Shown here: positions 23,501 to 36,695 of the stretch, one piece after another
How the letters are laid out: each line of letters starts with the position of its first letter
How positions within the stretch are numbered: position 1 is the first letter of the stretch
NCBI GenBank assembly: GCA_038025085.1
Contig: CM076142.1
Span: 967,501 to 1,031,500 of the forward strand
Reading direction: 5' to 3'
Length of the DNA: 64,000 bases
Source: Tetragonia tetragonoides
Lineage: Eukaryota; Streptophyta; Magnoliopsida; Caryophyllales; Aizoaceae
Translations under genes and position numbers: made by a program
Notes under the pieces: generated by a model
Told to the model about the DNA's origin: nothing
Database searches by the model: none
What the model saw: only the letters and a program-made list of their open reading frames with translations

Positions 23501-26221
23501 TCTTTCAAATTTTTCCTTCTGTTTTTTTTTTTTTTTTTTCAGGTTATTGTTTAATATTGAAGCCAAATCCACTAATTTAGACAGGCTTTGGTGGAATGAC
23601 CTTGGTTTGTAGAGCATGAATCATTTGATTATTTCCTCCAATTGTGCAACTTTGCTCTTAAATTTATAGTCTTATTTTGAGGATTTCCTGCAAAAGTGTG
23701 TTTGAATTTGGAGTTACTGTTGATACTTATGATGTGTTTTTCTCTTTTGTGTTGTAGGATAGAAGCTGTAATGCATGCATTTGCTTGTGTGCCCCTTCCT
23801 GATGATGCCGGTGATAGAGTATTCTGGTTGCTCTTCATGGGATACATAGTGGATCATGATTTGTGTTGATATTGTTATATTGAATGTTATCTTACAATCT
23901 TTAAGTTGCATGGTATGAACTATGATTTTAACTTCTTTTTCTTCTTCTTCATAGCTACGCATTTACCGTCCATAGCATGATTGGGAAGAGTTCAAAACAA
24001 CTTGATTATGAAACTAAAATCTGGATTGCAAACACGGATGCCTGCTCATTTGCATAAGATTTGAGGAAAATGGTTGCTTGGCTTGCCTGGAGGTGTATAC
24101 ATCTCTCTATCTTCGTTAAGGGCCATCGACTACCTCAAGAACAGGGAGGTGAAAGCAGAAGTGATATTTCACAGGAAGAAGGGCCTTAGGCCCTTAAGTA
24201 CATCTCTTCCAAGAGCAATTACAACTTTGAGAATGTGTTTCTGTACCTTGCCAGAAAGCTTGTTGAATCGTGGGGTATTCTTCGTTTCTCTTTGTTGTTT
24301 GTTGTCATGGTTCTCAGCTGCCTAGTGCCTAATCACCATTTTTTTAACTCTTTGCAGAGATCCGAACCTCAAGTATACTCGAGAAATGTCTCTTTTTGCC
24401 TTCAGAAGTTTTGATGGACTAAGTTGAACAACAAAAGTGAGTAACCGTATCATAATTTTGATTATAGCCTCTGAATCTGTGTTTAATGAGTCATGTTAGA
24501 ACATAGAAGTATATATTGTTTCAGGCTTTTAGCAATTAGATTTGAGCAAATTGCAAATGTTGAATTGTATAGCGGTTGGGCTTTTAGCGCCAGTATTTTT
24601 TAATGTCGGAACCAAATCACTAGATTAAACAAGCTTGGCTGTAATGCCCTTGGTTTGGACTCTTTGGATGACAAGGTGGTTCCTTGATTCTTACTTTCTA
24701 CAGCCTATATCAGGATTTCCGAGTAGGGATTCTTGCTCCCAAATTTGTGCTTGGTTTTTTGAGGATTTTATGGTGTTACTACTGAGTACTGATCATGCAA
24801 TACTAATGTTTTCTTTCCGTAGTTACTAACCAATAGTTGTTTTCTTTTCTCCCTTCTTTCCCCCGTTTTCCTGTGTGGTATGTTGCAAGATTGAAAATGA
24901 AATGCATGCATTTTCTCACATGCCTTTTCCTGATGATGATGATGAGGTATTCTAATGGCTCGCCATGGAATATATTTTGGATTCTTCACATTTCAGTAGT
25001 CATGGTGTTTTTTTATTTTTTTATTATTTTTTTATATATATTGGTATGTCAAGAACTTTTGAGTAATATATCCATGCATACTATTGAGTCTTACTGAAAA
25101 ATATAAACACGATTAAAAATTGCTTGTTCTCATACTGCATTTAGTAACTAGTCCTGGTAGTTAGGGGTGAATAAAATGTTCGCATCATTATTCATGGAAT
25201 AAGCCAAATTCTCTTCAAATTTGGAATGCATTTGGTTTGTTGGATGAGTAGATTTCTTCATTCTTACGTTCTATAGCCCATCTTCAAGTTTCTTTCAATT
25301 AAGCAACTTTGCTCCAAACATTATAACTGATTTTTAAGGATCTTCTGGTATTTCAATGTGGAATTACTCATGTATCTTTCCCCCCTTTGTTTCTTGTTTT
25401 TGCAGGATTGAAGGTGCAGGCAATTTCTGTCATGCCTCTTCCTAATGATGATGGAAGAATTCTAATCGCATAATTCAATTCTAAGGTGATATATTGAATG
25501 ATCTTTGTTGATATTGGTATATTTAGGTGTATTGAACAATTTAAGGTTGCATGCAAATTAACGGCTTTTCAATAGAATAACGCAATTAAACTATGGTTGT
25601 AAGACTGGGCATTTAATAAATGCTCCTGGTAGTTACTAGTTAAGGGAGAACTCAACGTCTGAACCCAAGGCTCTTATCATGATTCATGGAATGACTACAG
25701 AGCTGGTAACCAGTCAGGTAGGGCTAGTTTGTGTCGGGAAGGTTTGCTCCTTAATTGATTTGTTGGTCAGATTACGACCAATTATTTGTAGTTATTTTTT
25801 CGTCTTTTGGTGAATGGCGATTCACAGAAAAAGACTCTCCCCTAGTGTAAGAATCAGGAAAGGAAGAAGTGTGGGTGCAGGGAATTTGAGTGGGAAAATA
25901 ATTTTTGAAACCTGTGTAGCCTTTCATATACTGAACTGATTGTTCTGCTTATCCACGCAAGGGAAATGCTTCGATCTTCTGATAGTGTTTTAAAATTATT
26001 AGATCATGTCAAATTTGCCAAGTCTAAGCATTTCATCATCTTTTTCACAAATAGCAAGGAAAATCATGATTCATGATTAGTCACATTGGAGGTATATTGT
26101 TATGCTACAATACTAATATAATTGTTAACTAACAACAGCTTGCTTATTTACCATATACAGCAGCATTTTGTGTACTAATATTAACCTTTTGTGATACATT
26201 GTTGATTGAATGCAACAACTA

Positions 26222-26640
26222 CAGCGGATTTTTCACTGTACGGTTGTTTCCGGAACCAGTTTGCGGGACTTGAACACTGACCATTTCAGGTGCCAGCAGT
26301 AAGCTGCTTGGAGTAGAGCAAGCACTGAAAATTTGTCAAAACACGGAAGAAAATGATTTCCTGAACAAGATCAGGTATTAAAAATCTTTGAAAAGTTAAT
26401 TAACTTACTGGCTCTCCCATCTCCGGCTCAGCTTGATTTCTGTGTATTCTTGATAAGATACAAAGTTCCATAATTCCTAAACATGACCTCATGATTCCGT
26501 TGCTGGTGTACTTTCTTCGTACTCAACAACACCATCGTAGAACATTTTGGGCATTGCTACCAGGGAAGTAAGGATTGTAGTGGAACCCATCTCGTATGTA
26601 GGATCATAATCCGGAGGAAATAATGCAAAAGTGTCATCGC
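26222..26640. repeat. Unit-internal module, copy 2
   Basis: Plus-strand reading ASSKLLGVEQALKICQNTEE before an atcag|gtatt donor. The minus-strand reading of the right part (about 26640-26470) stays open, with FPPDYDPTYEMGSTTILTSL and then YDGVVEYEES. It is the best preserved of the four for the minus-strand frame. Confidence 0.6.
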
Positions 26641-26689
26641 CCTGCAGTGGAGAAAAGAAAATCATTGATGATGGGCTTTATGTTGAACA

Positions 26690-27920
26690 ATATAGGTAGA
26701 TATTACCGAAACAGAATTTGGATATTGGGAAATGGTTGTGAGTTTGTGACGTTTCCTTATGTTGGACAGGTCTTGGCCCTCTTATCTCTCTGGTTTATGG
26801 TCCCTTGCTTGATACTGATTCTTATGTCAAAATTGGTGACTGCATCTCAGGAGGCACTTGAAATATGATTTCATTTTCTTTTGTGCTGCCTATTTATGTT
26901 CTAGACACCATGCTCTCCATCCTCACCCCTTCTTTTAACTTCAATGACTTTCCTGTGTGCTTCCTTGTGGATTTAAGTTCAATGCTGGTAAAGCTTATGA
27001 CTTGTTGGTCAAAAAATGGTTGTGAATTCTCTCTTGGATTTGGAAATTTCCCACTCGAGAAAAATCATTTTTTAGTTAATTTCGTTGTACGATAGAATTT
27101 CACCCCACTCCACTTTGGCCTCGAGGGGAATGCTGCCTGATGTTATGTGCGCTATTTGTAATTCTAGCATAGAGTACGTTGCATATACTTAGGGACTTCC
27201 TGAAACTTATTTGATGTGGAAAAAGCATGCATTTTTTACATATGATTTCGAAGGTTTACTCTATCATAACCTCACCTCCAGTGGAACCTTCAATGGCCTC
27301 CCCGGCCTACCTACTGTTTCTTTCTTGATCTGGAATATGTTAAAAGAAATGGTATCATTTTCAACAACATGCATCTTCCTCCTGACCCCTGGTTTTTGCT
27401 AATGTTTACTCAAAATCTTGGGAATTCTGATTTCTGTGCATTTATCCAAATACCGCATGAGAGTCCAAAAACAAAGGGAAATATTTTTCTTCACTTGGGA
27501 ATTACCATGTGCTGTAACTTGGAAGAAAAAAGGTCTGGAGTGGGATACTGTTGCGGCCTTGTGGGTATTATGATCTTCGAATGGAAGGATTCTGTATGAA
27601 GATCAAAGAGCTGGATATGCTGACACCTGAGCTTATTGCAATAAGAGATAAGAGAAGCACTTCAGGTCATCAAGATTCACAAGAGTTGCATCTGGTCAAA
27701 CATCATGCTACAATCAGATTCGCAGAAGGGTTCTAATTTCCTTATCAAAGAGCGCAGATGCAAGAATTATCTGTATACCATTATGTTGGAATGCGAAGGC
27801 ACTGATGAGCAGCTTGGAGAAGCTGAAGATCCTTCATTGCTATAGAGAGGAGAATAAGGTTGCGGACAATCTGGCACACAATGCTATGGCGGAGATTACT
27901 AGCTTTAACTGTTGAACGTT
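26690..27920 (+). mobile_element. LINE 3'-end remnant, unit A
   Basis: Degenerate match to the C-terminal part of a plant non-LTR retrotransposon polyprotein. The reverse-transcriptase zinc-binding region is recognisable at about 27010-27180 (sliding frames through SWIWK-like, RGMLPDVMCAICNS and TLHIL words). RNase H-like tail words follow near 27600-27900, ending with an equivalent of 'NKVADNLAHNAMAEIT'. Several frameshifts and stops. Collinear with 35340-36650 in unit B. Confidence 0.65.
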
Positions 27921-27982
27921 CTGATTGATGTATCTATATTCTGTTGGAAGAGTTATTCTCTTTACTGTATAATTAACGTTTG

Positions 27983-28188
27983 TTATGATGACAAATTAAT
28001 ATACTACGCGCTAGCTATGAATCAAAAAGAGCAATATAATTTACCTGGAGCCATGTTTTCTTGTTAACTTGTTCGAAGTCTTCTTTAATGTAGAGTAGGG
28101 CACCAGAGATAACACCTGCCAAGAATCAACATACATATAAGTATATAACAAACTTAATAATTAACCGCGACAGTCCGACATCAAAAAT

Positions 28189-28222
<34 letters not shown>

Positions 28223-28226
28223 CGTC
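27983..28226. other. Junction between the tandem units
   Basis: Unique sequence between the end of unit A and the start of unit B, ending with a 28-base poly-T run at 28192-28219 right at the unit B border. A poly-T at a duplication junction could be the tail of an inserted retroelement on the minus strand or a slippage hotspot. No gene. Confidence 0.6.
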
Positions 28227-29598
28227 AAAATGAGTATATTTATTGGAATCAAAGGAAAGAGAACAAAAAATATTTAAAATACAAAGTAGTAAACCACAGT
28301 TAAAGGATATGAACCGTGGGCCCGGACCTAATTGTCAATTGCGAAGGATCAGCTTAGTCGAGCCCAAAGGCCCAAAATAATTACCGCGTGAAGTTTGACT
28401 CATTTTCTTCTCCGCGTGGAATTTACGGCACCGACCTTTACTACCGTACTAATATATAGCCGTTAGAAACCCCGCCCTTTCCACAGTTCCGTTCACCGCC
28501 CTTCCCCGTACCATAAATACTTCCAGTTTGCTTACTGAAATCAAATCCAACCATTTCACAATTCATCAAATCAATTTTCTCTCAACTCTCAACTTTTCTC
28601 TCTCCCTCTTCTTTCATCTTTCGCTCTCTCTCTCTAGTTCTGCAATTTGTTCGAAACCCTAAAAATTGGATGAGATGAAGATTAACAAATCCTGAGATCT
28701 CGATTCCATTTCCGTTCTCAATCCTCACACCAGGTATCATCACTATAATCTCTTTTCGAATTCAATTTTCCTTTTTCCTTTTTCCTTTTTTCAATTAGGG
28801 TTTTTCCTCTTTCGTTGGTTCAATCGTTTTTTTTGTTTTTTTTTTTTTTTTTTTGTTTGTTTGTTTGTTTGTTTATGCAATCATATGAAGGAGATTAAAC
28901 ATTATGGCGCAACCGTGATCAAATCCATCACAATTTTCACCTTGGAAACCCTAATTCGAAATATCAGCATTTGTGTATGTCTCTGTCATTTCGAAACCCT
29001 AATACTGGCTATTTCGAAATGTTAACAGATGTCCATGGCTTTGGCCATCGATCTATTTTCTAACCGTTATGCATGACATGCTCATGGAAGAATCGTGGCT
29101 GTTCGGACCTCGGTGCCCTAATTTCATTTTTGGAAATTGGAGAACGATGATGATGGTAGTATTGGTAGTCCGTGGTACTTATTACTTTTCCCCTTTTCTC
29201 TTCTCCAACTCCTTTTTGTTGTATTGTAGATAGTTAGTACTGACTTGCATTTTCTTTTGCTCTTCTGTTTACTTAAATCAACACAAGTTCATACAATGAT
29301 GGTTCTTTTGTGTGGTTTTCTTTCTCATTGGTACACTTTTTTGTTTTTGGGAAATTTTCTGTTGTGAAATGAAACCCTATTTACAAAAATTTAATCAACT
29401 GTTTGAGAATAGCAAAGATTTTAAGAGACAAAAAGCTCACATTGTTGAGTTTTGGACAAAACTAATAGCATGTACTTGTAAAGTGTTTGGCCTAAAATCC
29501 TTTGTTGTGCTATAACATGAATGAAGGTGCGTGATTATATTAACATGTTCTATCCTTGATTATTATATTTAATATGCTGCATTTGTTACTCCTCTCAG

Positions 29599-30663
29599 GA
29601 TCTTGGCAGTTACTTACTCCTTGGACCTTATGTGTTTGCTGACTGCTGAGTGGAAAAGTAAGTTGGCCCGGTAAAGAGCAATTCTTCAACCCCCTCACAA
29701 ATCTGATTGTCAGTCAGTATTTGTATATTTTCCAGTTTATTATGTAATTTTTTTATAATATCTTTGCTTTCAAATCCTGGAATACCTCCTTATTGTTCTT
29801 TTTTTATTGTAGCCTCCTAGAGATTGAGTGAAGGGTGAAGCTAGCATGGGAGGAGCACATATGCCAGAAGAGGGTGCCATGGAGATTAGCCTTAAGGACC
29901 TCTCGATAAAGTTCGAGTTCGCCACGCAATATACTTCTCGCTATGGTAAATTTTCTGGCATACCAAGTGGTTTCATCTGTTGATTTTGTTGAACAAAAAT
30001 GTATCAGAATTTGATTTAACATTTTGGTTTATGCATGCACGGAGTCATGATAACTAAGGAGATTTTAATACAGCATGGAGCCTCTCTCATCCGTTGAAAC
30101 CACCTACAAAATTTTGTATAGGTGCCTTCAAATTCTTCAGATTAAGAACAGATAGTGGGCCTTTGAAGGTTAGTCCATATCCCTTCTTAAATATGGAGGT
30201 TTCCTAATTTTCAAATACAATTATTGTGGCATTGAGATGGTTCATTACTTATATTTTTCCCCTTTTGCTTTTACAATTTACAATTTTATTTCTGGTTCTT
30301 TCAAGGCGGCAATCAAACGATCCACATACAAGATTGTTGTCATGACAGAGCAGAAAAGTTGTTTGAATCTCAAGGGGGCTTCAATTATTCTATCTCAGGT
30401 ATATGTATATTGTATACCCAATATGGTTCATATCCACTTCATTTGATTTAGGATTCCTAACTAAATGAATAAATTGCAAGCCTTCACTGATTTGTAGTTG
30501 TCATGGCAGATTGAAAATGAATGTAGGCCTGTGGAGTATGAATTTGGTGCCCCTGGTAAAGCATGCACGATTTGGCAGCTCAAATGGTTCTGGACTAGGC
30601 CTGGAATGTGGATTCCCATGGGTCATGACTCATGTGCAAGCAGGATCATGCCTGGGCCCAATT
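29599..30663 (+). pseudogene. Beta-galactosidase (GH35) remnants, unit B
   Basis: Exon pieces: 29599-29655 (GPYVFA), the piece ending near 30169 (RTDSGPLK), 30306-30398 (AAIKRSTYKIVVMTEQ..., ASIILSQ, no stop) and 30510-30663. The last reads IENECRPVEYEFGAPGKACT, which retains the IENE segment carrying the catalytic acid/base Glu of GH35. It then shifts frame near 30575 and continues FPWVMTHVQAGSCLGPI (family VPWVMC...). The frameshift, missing downstream domains and poor start make it a pseudogene. It is a better-preserved sibling of 21395-22198. Confidence 0.8.
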
Positions 30664-31074
30664 GTAAGAGACATACTTCTCTTAACTTCTTATTACTTTT
30701 TCTGGCATACCTTGCCGTGTTCTAGTAATACCTATGGTACTTCTCATGTTCTGCTCCCTCATTCTCACTTAGTGTGTTGTCACTTGTTATCTTGCTATTG
30801 TATCTTATGCTGTTAGTCTCTTGGACAACAAACCACAAATTATGACAACAGAAACAACAGCTGGTCAGAATCCTGCCACTGGAAGGGTTTGTGCTGTCTC
30901 CTTTGTGTTGCTCAAATACATTGTGGTAATCTATGTGGCATTTCACATTGCTGCAGGTTAGCATTTCCCATTATGTTTCAGTTCTTCGGCTTCACACAGT
31001 AGTGTCATTTAAACTACCACTGTTACTATAATTAGTATCAAAAACTTTTTCATGGGTCCTTCAAAAACAACTTC

Positions 31075-31300
31075 GCTGACAATCCATGTTAGGGGTTTTA
31101 ATTGAATGATTTCATTATCATGTGTTAGATTTTACTCACACAGACTTGTCTATGGCTTCTTATGCAGTTGTCTCCTTTCTCAACGCAGGAGTCCTCTTCT
31201 GATGCTTTGAATATCAAGAAGCTTGATGGTGATGCAACATCAATGTTCATCTCTCTTTCTCCTGTTTCTCTCAGTTATTTACCATTTACTTTCCATGATC
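31075..31300 (+). repeat. Module shared with 62709-62920
   Basis: Both copies begin gacaatccatgtt. After an acceptor-like tgcag or cgtgcag they read QLSPFSTQESSSDALNIKKL here and QISPLSTLVSSFDALNVRKF at 62.8 kb, followed by an LDGD / FDGN equivalent. It links the beta-galactosidase unit to the UFL1-rich mosaic 31 kb away. Protein family unknown. Confidence 0.6.
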
Positions 31301-31849
31301 TTCCAGTTCCTTTTCCAGGAGATCCCAGGTTATGCCAGAATTTTTATTGTTCAAATCTCCTCCTATGCATTTCTCTTCTATTTTCTGTGTACATACTTAC
31401 ATTTTCTTATTACAGGATGTGTTAGAACCATAAATGAGCCAGAAAATGCTGGAATCACATGGACATCATAGAGGCTACGCCGATCCATTGAATCACATTA
31501 GGAAGTACATTATAGAGGCTACGTGTAAGATTTGAACAGACAACTTAAGTAGGAGTCACCTACTATTTGGCTATGCTATGGTTGAACCTGTAGAACTAAC
31601 ATACAATTCTGGTAACCCCCTGCTTGAATTCAGTGCTGCTGCCCAGGTGAGTTGTGAATGTTGATGAGTAGCAAGGAAAATCATGAAACATGAATAGCAG
31701 CTTGCTTATTTACAGCAGCATGTTGCGTACTAATATTGTTATACTTTTATCTTTGTTCACAAAGTACAGCTTGCTTATATACAGCAGCATGTTGCGTACT
31801 AATATTAATTTTATGTGGTAGTAGTTGATTGAATACAATAACTACAGCG

Positions 31850-32330
31850 GATTTTCACTGTTCAAGATCAGCTGACAACATCGGGAACCAGTTTGTGGGA
31901 CTTGTCCACTGACCATTTCAGTCGCCGGCAGTAAATTGCTTGGAGAAGAACAAGGAATAAGGACTGCAATTTTGTCAGAACACTGAAGCCCATGGTTTCT
32001 TGAACAAGATCAGGTATTAAATCTGTCTGGTTTTGATAACTGTAAACCAACTTACTAATTTTCGCTCTTCCGTCTCCATGTCAAACAGCCCATGTCAAAC
32101 ATGTCACAGCTTCTTTTGCCTTGGGTGCAAGTTCACGATAAGATATAGTCCCATAATGCCTAAAACATTGCCTGATTAAGTTATAAAAAAAAGTAAAGAT
32201 TACTTGTGATTCTGTTGCTGGTGCATCTTCTTCATACTTAACACCACCGTCATAGAGTGTTTTGGGCATTGCTATCTGGGTAGTCAGGATTACAGTGCAA
32301 GCCCATTGATCATAATTTAGAGAAAAGTAT
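31850..32330. repeat. Unit-internal module, copy 3
   Basis: Counterpart of 22524-22945. The minus-strand frame at 32269-32081 is open (LYDGGVKYEEDAPATESQVI..., YRELAPKAKEAV). The plus-strand 'SKLLGEEQG' reading is disrupted by an insertion near 31955. Confidence 0.55.
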
Positions 32331-34734
32331 TGTCACTTTACAATGCTGAGAAAGAAAGTCATTAATGATGGGTTTTATGTTGAATGAAACTATTTTATCT
32401 CCTTTTATTTGAGGGGAGAATGAAAGACATGTATGCATTTTCAGTAAACTATTGTGCCTCTTTTTTCAAATTTTTCCTTCTCCTGTTTTTTTTTTTTTTT
32501 TGGGCAGGTTATTGTTTATAATTGAAGCCAAATCCACTAATTTAGAGAAGCTTTGATGGAATGACCTTGGTTTGTAGAGCATGAACTTTGATTAAGGGCC
32601 ATCGACTACCTCAAGAACAGGGAGGTGAGTTTAAAATTGAAGCCAAATCCACTAATTTAGAGAAGTTTTGATGGAGAGTTTTATGGTCGGTTGGCTTGCC
32701 TGGAGGGTGTATACATCTCTCCATCTTTGTTAAGGGCCATCGACTACCTCTAGAACAGGGAGGTGAAAGTAGAACAAGTGATATGTCACAGAATGAAGAG
32801 CCTTAAGTACATCTCTTCCAAGAACAATTACAACCTTGAGAATATTTGTCTGTACCTTGCCAGAAAGCTTGTTGAATCGTGGGGTATTCTTTATTTCTCT
32901 TTGTTGTTTGTTGTTTGTTGTTATGGTTCTTAGCTGCCTAGTGTGTAATCACCTTATTTTTAACTCTTTGCAGAGATCCAAACCTCAACATACTGGGGAA
33001 ATGTCTTTTTTGCCTCCAGAAGTTTTGATGGACTAAGCTGAACAACAAAAGTGAGCAACTGTATCATAATTTTGATTGTAGCCTATGAAATTGTGTTTGA
33101 TGAGTCATGTTAGAAGTAAATATTGTTTCAGGCTTTTTGCAATTAGATCTGAGCAAATTCCAAATATTAAATTGTATAGCGATTGGGCTTTTGGCGTCAG
33201 TCTTATTTAATATTGAAATCAAATCACTAGATTAAACAAGCTTGGCTATAATGCCCTTGGTTTGGACCTCTTTGGAGAACAAAGTGGTTCCTTGATTCTT
33301 ACTTTCTACAGCCTATATCCAGGATTTCCAAGTAGGGAATTTTGCTCCCAATTTATGGTTGGGTTTTTGAGGATTTGATGGTATTACTATTTACTGCTGA
33401 ATACTGATTCATAGAATACTAATGTTTTCTTTCCGGAGTTGCTGACGCCTGACGGATAGTAATGTTTTCTTTTCTCCCTTCATTACCCCGTTTTCCTTTG
33501 TTTGTTGCAAGATTGAATATGAAACGCATGCATTTTCTCACGTGCCGTTTCCTGATGCTGATGAGGTATTCTAACAGCGCGTCATGGAATATATGTCAGA
33601 TTCTTCACATTTCAGTATTTTGGATGATTTTCGATGACTTTGTTGATATCGGTATATTAAGAACTTTTTGAGTAATTTATTCATGCATACCTATTGACTT
33701 TTTTGCTAAAAAATATAAACAAGAATAAAATTGCTTGTTCTCATACTGCATTTAGTGAATTAATTGTTCGCATCACGATTCATTTACAACGCACTTGGTT
33801 TGTTGGATGAGTAGCTCTCTTCATTCTTACGTTCTATAGCCTATCATTAAGTTTCTTGCAAATAAGCAACTTTGCTCCAAAATTTATAGTTGATTTTTGA
33901 GGATTTTCTGGTATTTCAATGTGAAATTACTGATGTATCTTCCCCCCTTTGTTTCTTGTTTTTGCAGGATTGAAGATATATGCAAGCAGTTTCTTTCATG
34001 CCTCTTCCTAATGATGATGAAGTATTCTAATCGCATAATTCATTTTAAGGTGATATATATTATCTTTGTTGATATTGGTATATTTAGGTCTATTGAAAAA
34101 TCTAAGGTTGCATGCATACTACCGGCTTTTCAATAGAATAACACAATTAAACTATGGTGCATTTAATAAATGGTCCCGGTAGTTACTAGCTAAGGGAGAA
34201 CTGAACGTCTGAACCCAATGCGCTTATCATGATTCATGGAATGAGTACAGAGATGGTAAGTCAGGTAGGGCTAGTTTGTGTCGGAAAGGTTTGCTCCTTA
34301 ATTGATTTGTAGGTCAGATTACTACCTTTTTATTTGTGGTTATTTTTCGTCATTTGGTGAATGGTGATTCACAGAAAAGATTGTCCCCTAGTGTAAGAAT
34401 TAGGAAAGGAAGAAGTGTGAGTGCAGGGAGATGGAGTGGGCAACTAATTTTTGAAACTTCTATAGCCTTTCATGTCCACGCAAGGGAAATGCTTCAGTCT
34501 TCTGTTGATGTTTTAGAATTATCAGATCATGGCAATCAGGATTTTAAGTCTAAGCTAGTCATCAGCTTTTTCACAAGTAGCAAGAAAAATCATGATTCAT
34601 GAATAGTCAGCATTGGAGGTATATTGTTATACTAATATAATTGTTCACAAACTGCAGCTTGCGTATTTACCATATACAGCTGCATTTTGTGTAGTAATAT
34701 TAAGTTTGTGTGATACATTGATTGAATACAACTA

Positions 34735-35150
34735 CAGCGGATTTTTCACTTGCAACATCAATTGCTTCAGGAACCAGTTTGCGGGACTTGAACACTGACC
34801 ATTTCAGGTGCCGGCAGTACGCTGCTTGGAGCAGAGCAAGGACTGAAAATTTGTCAAAACACTGAAGTCAATAGTCTCCTGAACAAAATCAGGTATTAAA
34901 AATCTCTTTGCTTTTGAAATTGTCAACCAACTTACTGATTTTCGCTCTTCCATCTCCGGCTCAGCTTACCTTCTGTCATTCTGTGTGTTCATGATAAGAA
35001 ATATTCCATAATTCCTAAACATTGACCTCATTAAGTTAAATTAGATTTAGAAGTATAGATTTCCTGTGATTCTGTTGCTGGTGTACTCTCTTCGTACTCA
35101 ACAACACTATCGTAGAGCATTTTGGGCATTGCTACCTGCAGTGAAGAAAA
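34735..35150. repeat. Unit-internal module, copy 4
   Basis: Plus strand: acceptor-like accatttcag, then AGSTLLGAEQGLKICQNTEV and a donor-like atcag|gtatt at about 34892. The right-hand minus-strand part is more eroded than in copy 2. Confidence 0.55.
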
Positions 35151-35339
35151 AGAAAATCATTGATGATGGGCTTTATGTTGAACAATATAGGTAGATATTA
35201 CCAAAACACCAGCTGGAGGATCACGGTTGGCAGTTAGAAGAGAGAAACATGGTTTGACCATCGTGTTGTGTCTGAAAGCACAAGGCCCTAAGAATTATTC
35301 TTAAGAAATGTTTAGAATTCCAAAATGGTTCTCATAGAT

Positions 35340-36650
35340 GGAAATTTTTTGAGAAGGGCTGGAAATTACTTAAATGAGAAACAGAATTTGAATATTGTGC
35401 AATGGTTGTGACGTTTCCTTGTGGAAGAGACTGGACAGATCTTGGCTCTCTTATCTCTCTGGTTTATGGTCCCTTGCTTGATACTGGTTCTAATATCAAA
35501 ATCGGTGACTGCATCCCAGGAGGCGCTTGGAATATGAAGTCATTTTCTTTTGTGCTGCCTACTAATGTTCTACACACCATTCTCTTGATCCCCAGTCCCC
35601 ACCCCTTCTTCTAACTTCAATGACTTTCCTGTGTCCTTACTTGTGGATGATTAAGTTCAATGCTGGTAAAGCTTATGACTTGTTGGTCAAGAAATGGTTG
35701 TGATGATGTTATTATGTCTTGGATTTGGAAAATTCTCACACTCAAGAATTCAAATTTTTGGTTGATTTCGTGGTATGATAGAATTTCACCCCACTGCACT
35801 TTAGCCCAGAGGGGAATGCTGCCTGATGCTATGTGCACTATTTGTAATTCTAGCGTAGAAAGTACGTTGCATATACTTAGGGACTTCGTGAAACTTCTTT
35901 GATGTGGAAAAAGCATGCTTTTTTTACATATGATCTCAAAAGGTTGGCTCTATAATAACCTCACCTCCAGTGAAACCTTCAATGCCCTCCCCTGGCCTAT
36001 CTACTTTTTCTTTCTTGATCTGGCCTATCTACTCACCTTCAATGGAACCTTTAATACCCGCGTGTTGTCATTTTTAACAATACACATCTTTCTCCGGACC
36101 CCTGGCTTAATGTTTACTCCAAATTCTGGGAATTCTGGGCATTGATTCAAATACCACATAAAAGTCCATAAGGAAAAGGAAATATTTTCTTCACTTGGAA
36201 ACACCACTCCTGGTTAGTTAAAATTCAATTTGTGATGCAACTTGGAAAAAAAGTTCTGCAGTGGGATACGGTTGCAGCCTTGCAGGTATTGACAGGAACC
36301 CACATCTTTGTATGGAAGGATTCTGTATGAGGACCAAAGTGCAGAACATTCTGATACCAGAGCTTATTGCAATAAGAGATAAGAGAAGCACTTATGGTCA
36401 TCAAGTCTCACAACTGGTCAAACATCATGCTACAATCAGATTCTCAGAAGGCTTCTAGTTTCCTATCGAAGAGCCTAGTGCAAGACTTATCTGTATACCA
36501 ATCTGTTGGAATGCAAGGCACTGACGAGCAGCTTGGAGAAGCTGGAGATACTCCATTGCTATAGAGAGGACAAAAGCTTGCGGATAATCTGGCACACATG
36601 GCGGAGATTACTAGTTTAAACTCTTTGAACATTCTAATTGAAGTAGCTAT
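35340..36650 (+). mobile_element. LINE 3'-end remnant, unit B
   Basis: A reverse-transcriptase zinc-binding domain is readable at 35660-35900: SWIWKILTLKNSNFWLISWY, then RGMLPDAMCTICNSSVESTL and HILRDF. This is the plant LINE 'zf-RVT' pattern with CxxC and a following H. RNase H-like tail words occur at about 36480-36610 (a DKKLADNLAHMAEIT equivalent). There are many frame breaks; not mobile. Confidence 0.75.
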
Positions 36651-36695
36651 GTTCTGTTGGAAGAGTTACTCTCTTGACTGTATGGTACTGTTTGA

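Larger units (their letters stand above)
20114..27982 (+). repeat. Tandem unit A of an ~8 kb segmental duplication
   Basis: Collinear with 28227-36695. Shared landmarks in order: gggcccgg-cctaattgtcaat leader (20207 / 28319); broken beta-galactosidase exons (21395 / 29599); repeated module (22524 and 26222 / 31850 and 34735); exon-like gattgaa...atgcatgca modules; LINE 3' end (26690 / 35340); ending near gttctgttggaagagtta (27940 / 36650). Unit A lacks about 1.2 kb present in B (30466-31670) and has about 0.8 kb (about 22950-24060) that is shortened in B. Confidence 0.85.
28227..36695 (+). repeat. Tandem unit B of the ~8 kb segmental duplication
   Basis: Direct-orientation copy of 20114-27982, with the same order of leader, beta-galactosidase exons, modules and LINE remnant. 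Divergence by eye is mostly substitutions and short indels. B keeps extra beta-galactosidase sequence at 30466-30663 and the 31075-31300 module that is also found at 62709-62920. Confidence 0.85.

Noticed and set aside
21395..30663. Functional beta-galactosidase genes
   Set aside because: In-frame stop (22181-22183), frameshift near 30575, missing catalytic exon in unit A and missing C-terminal domains in both.
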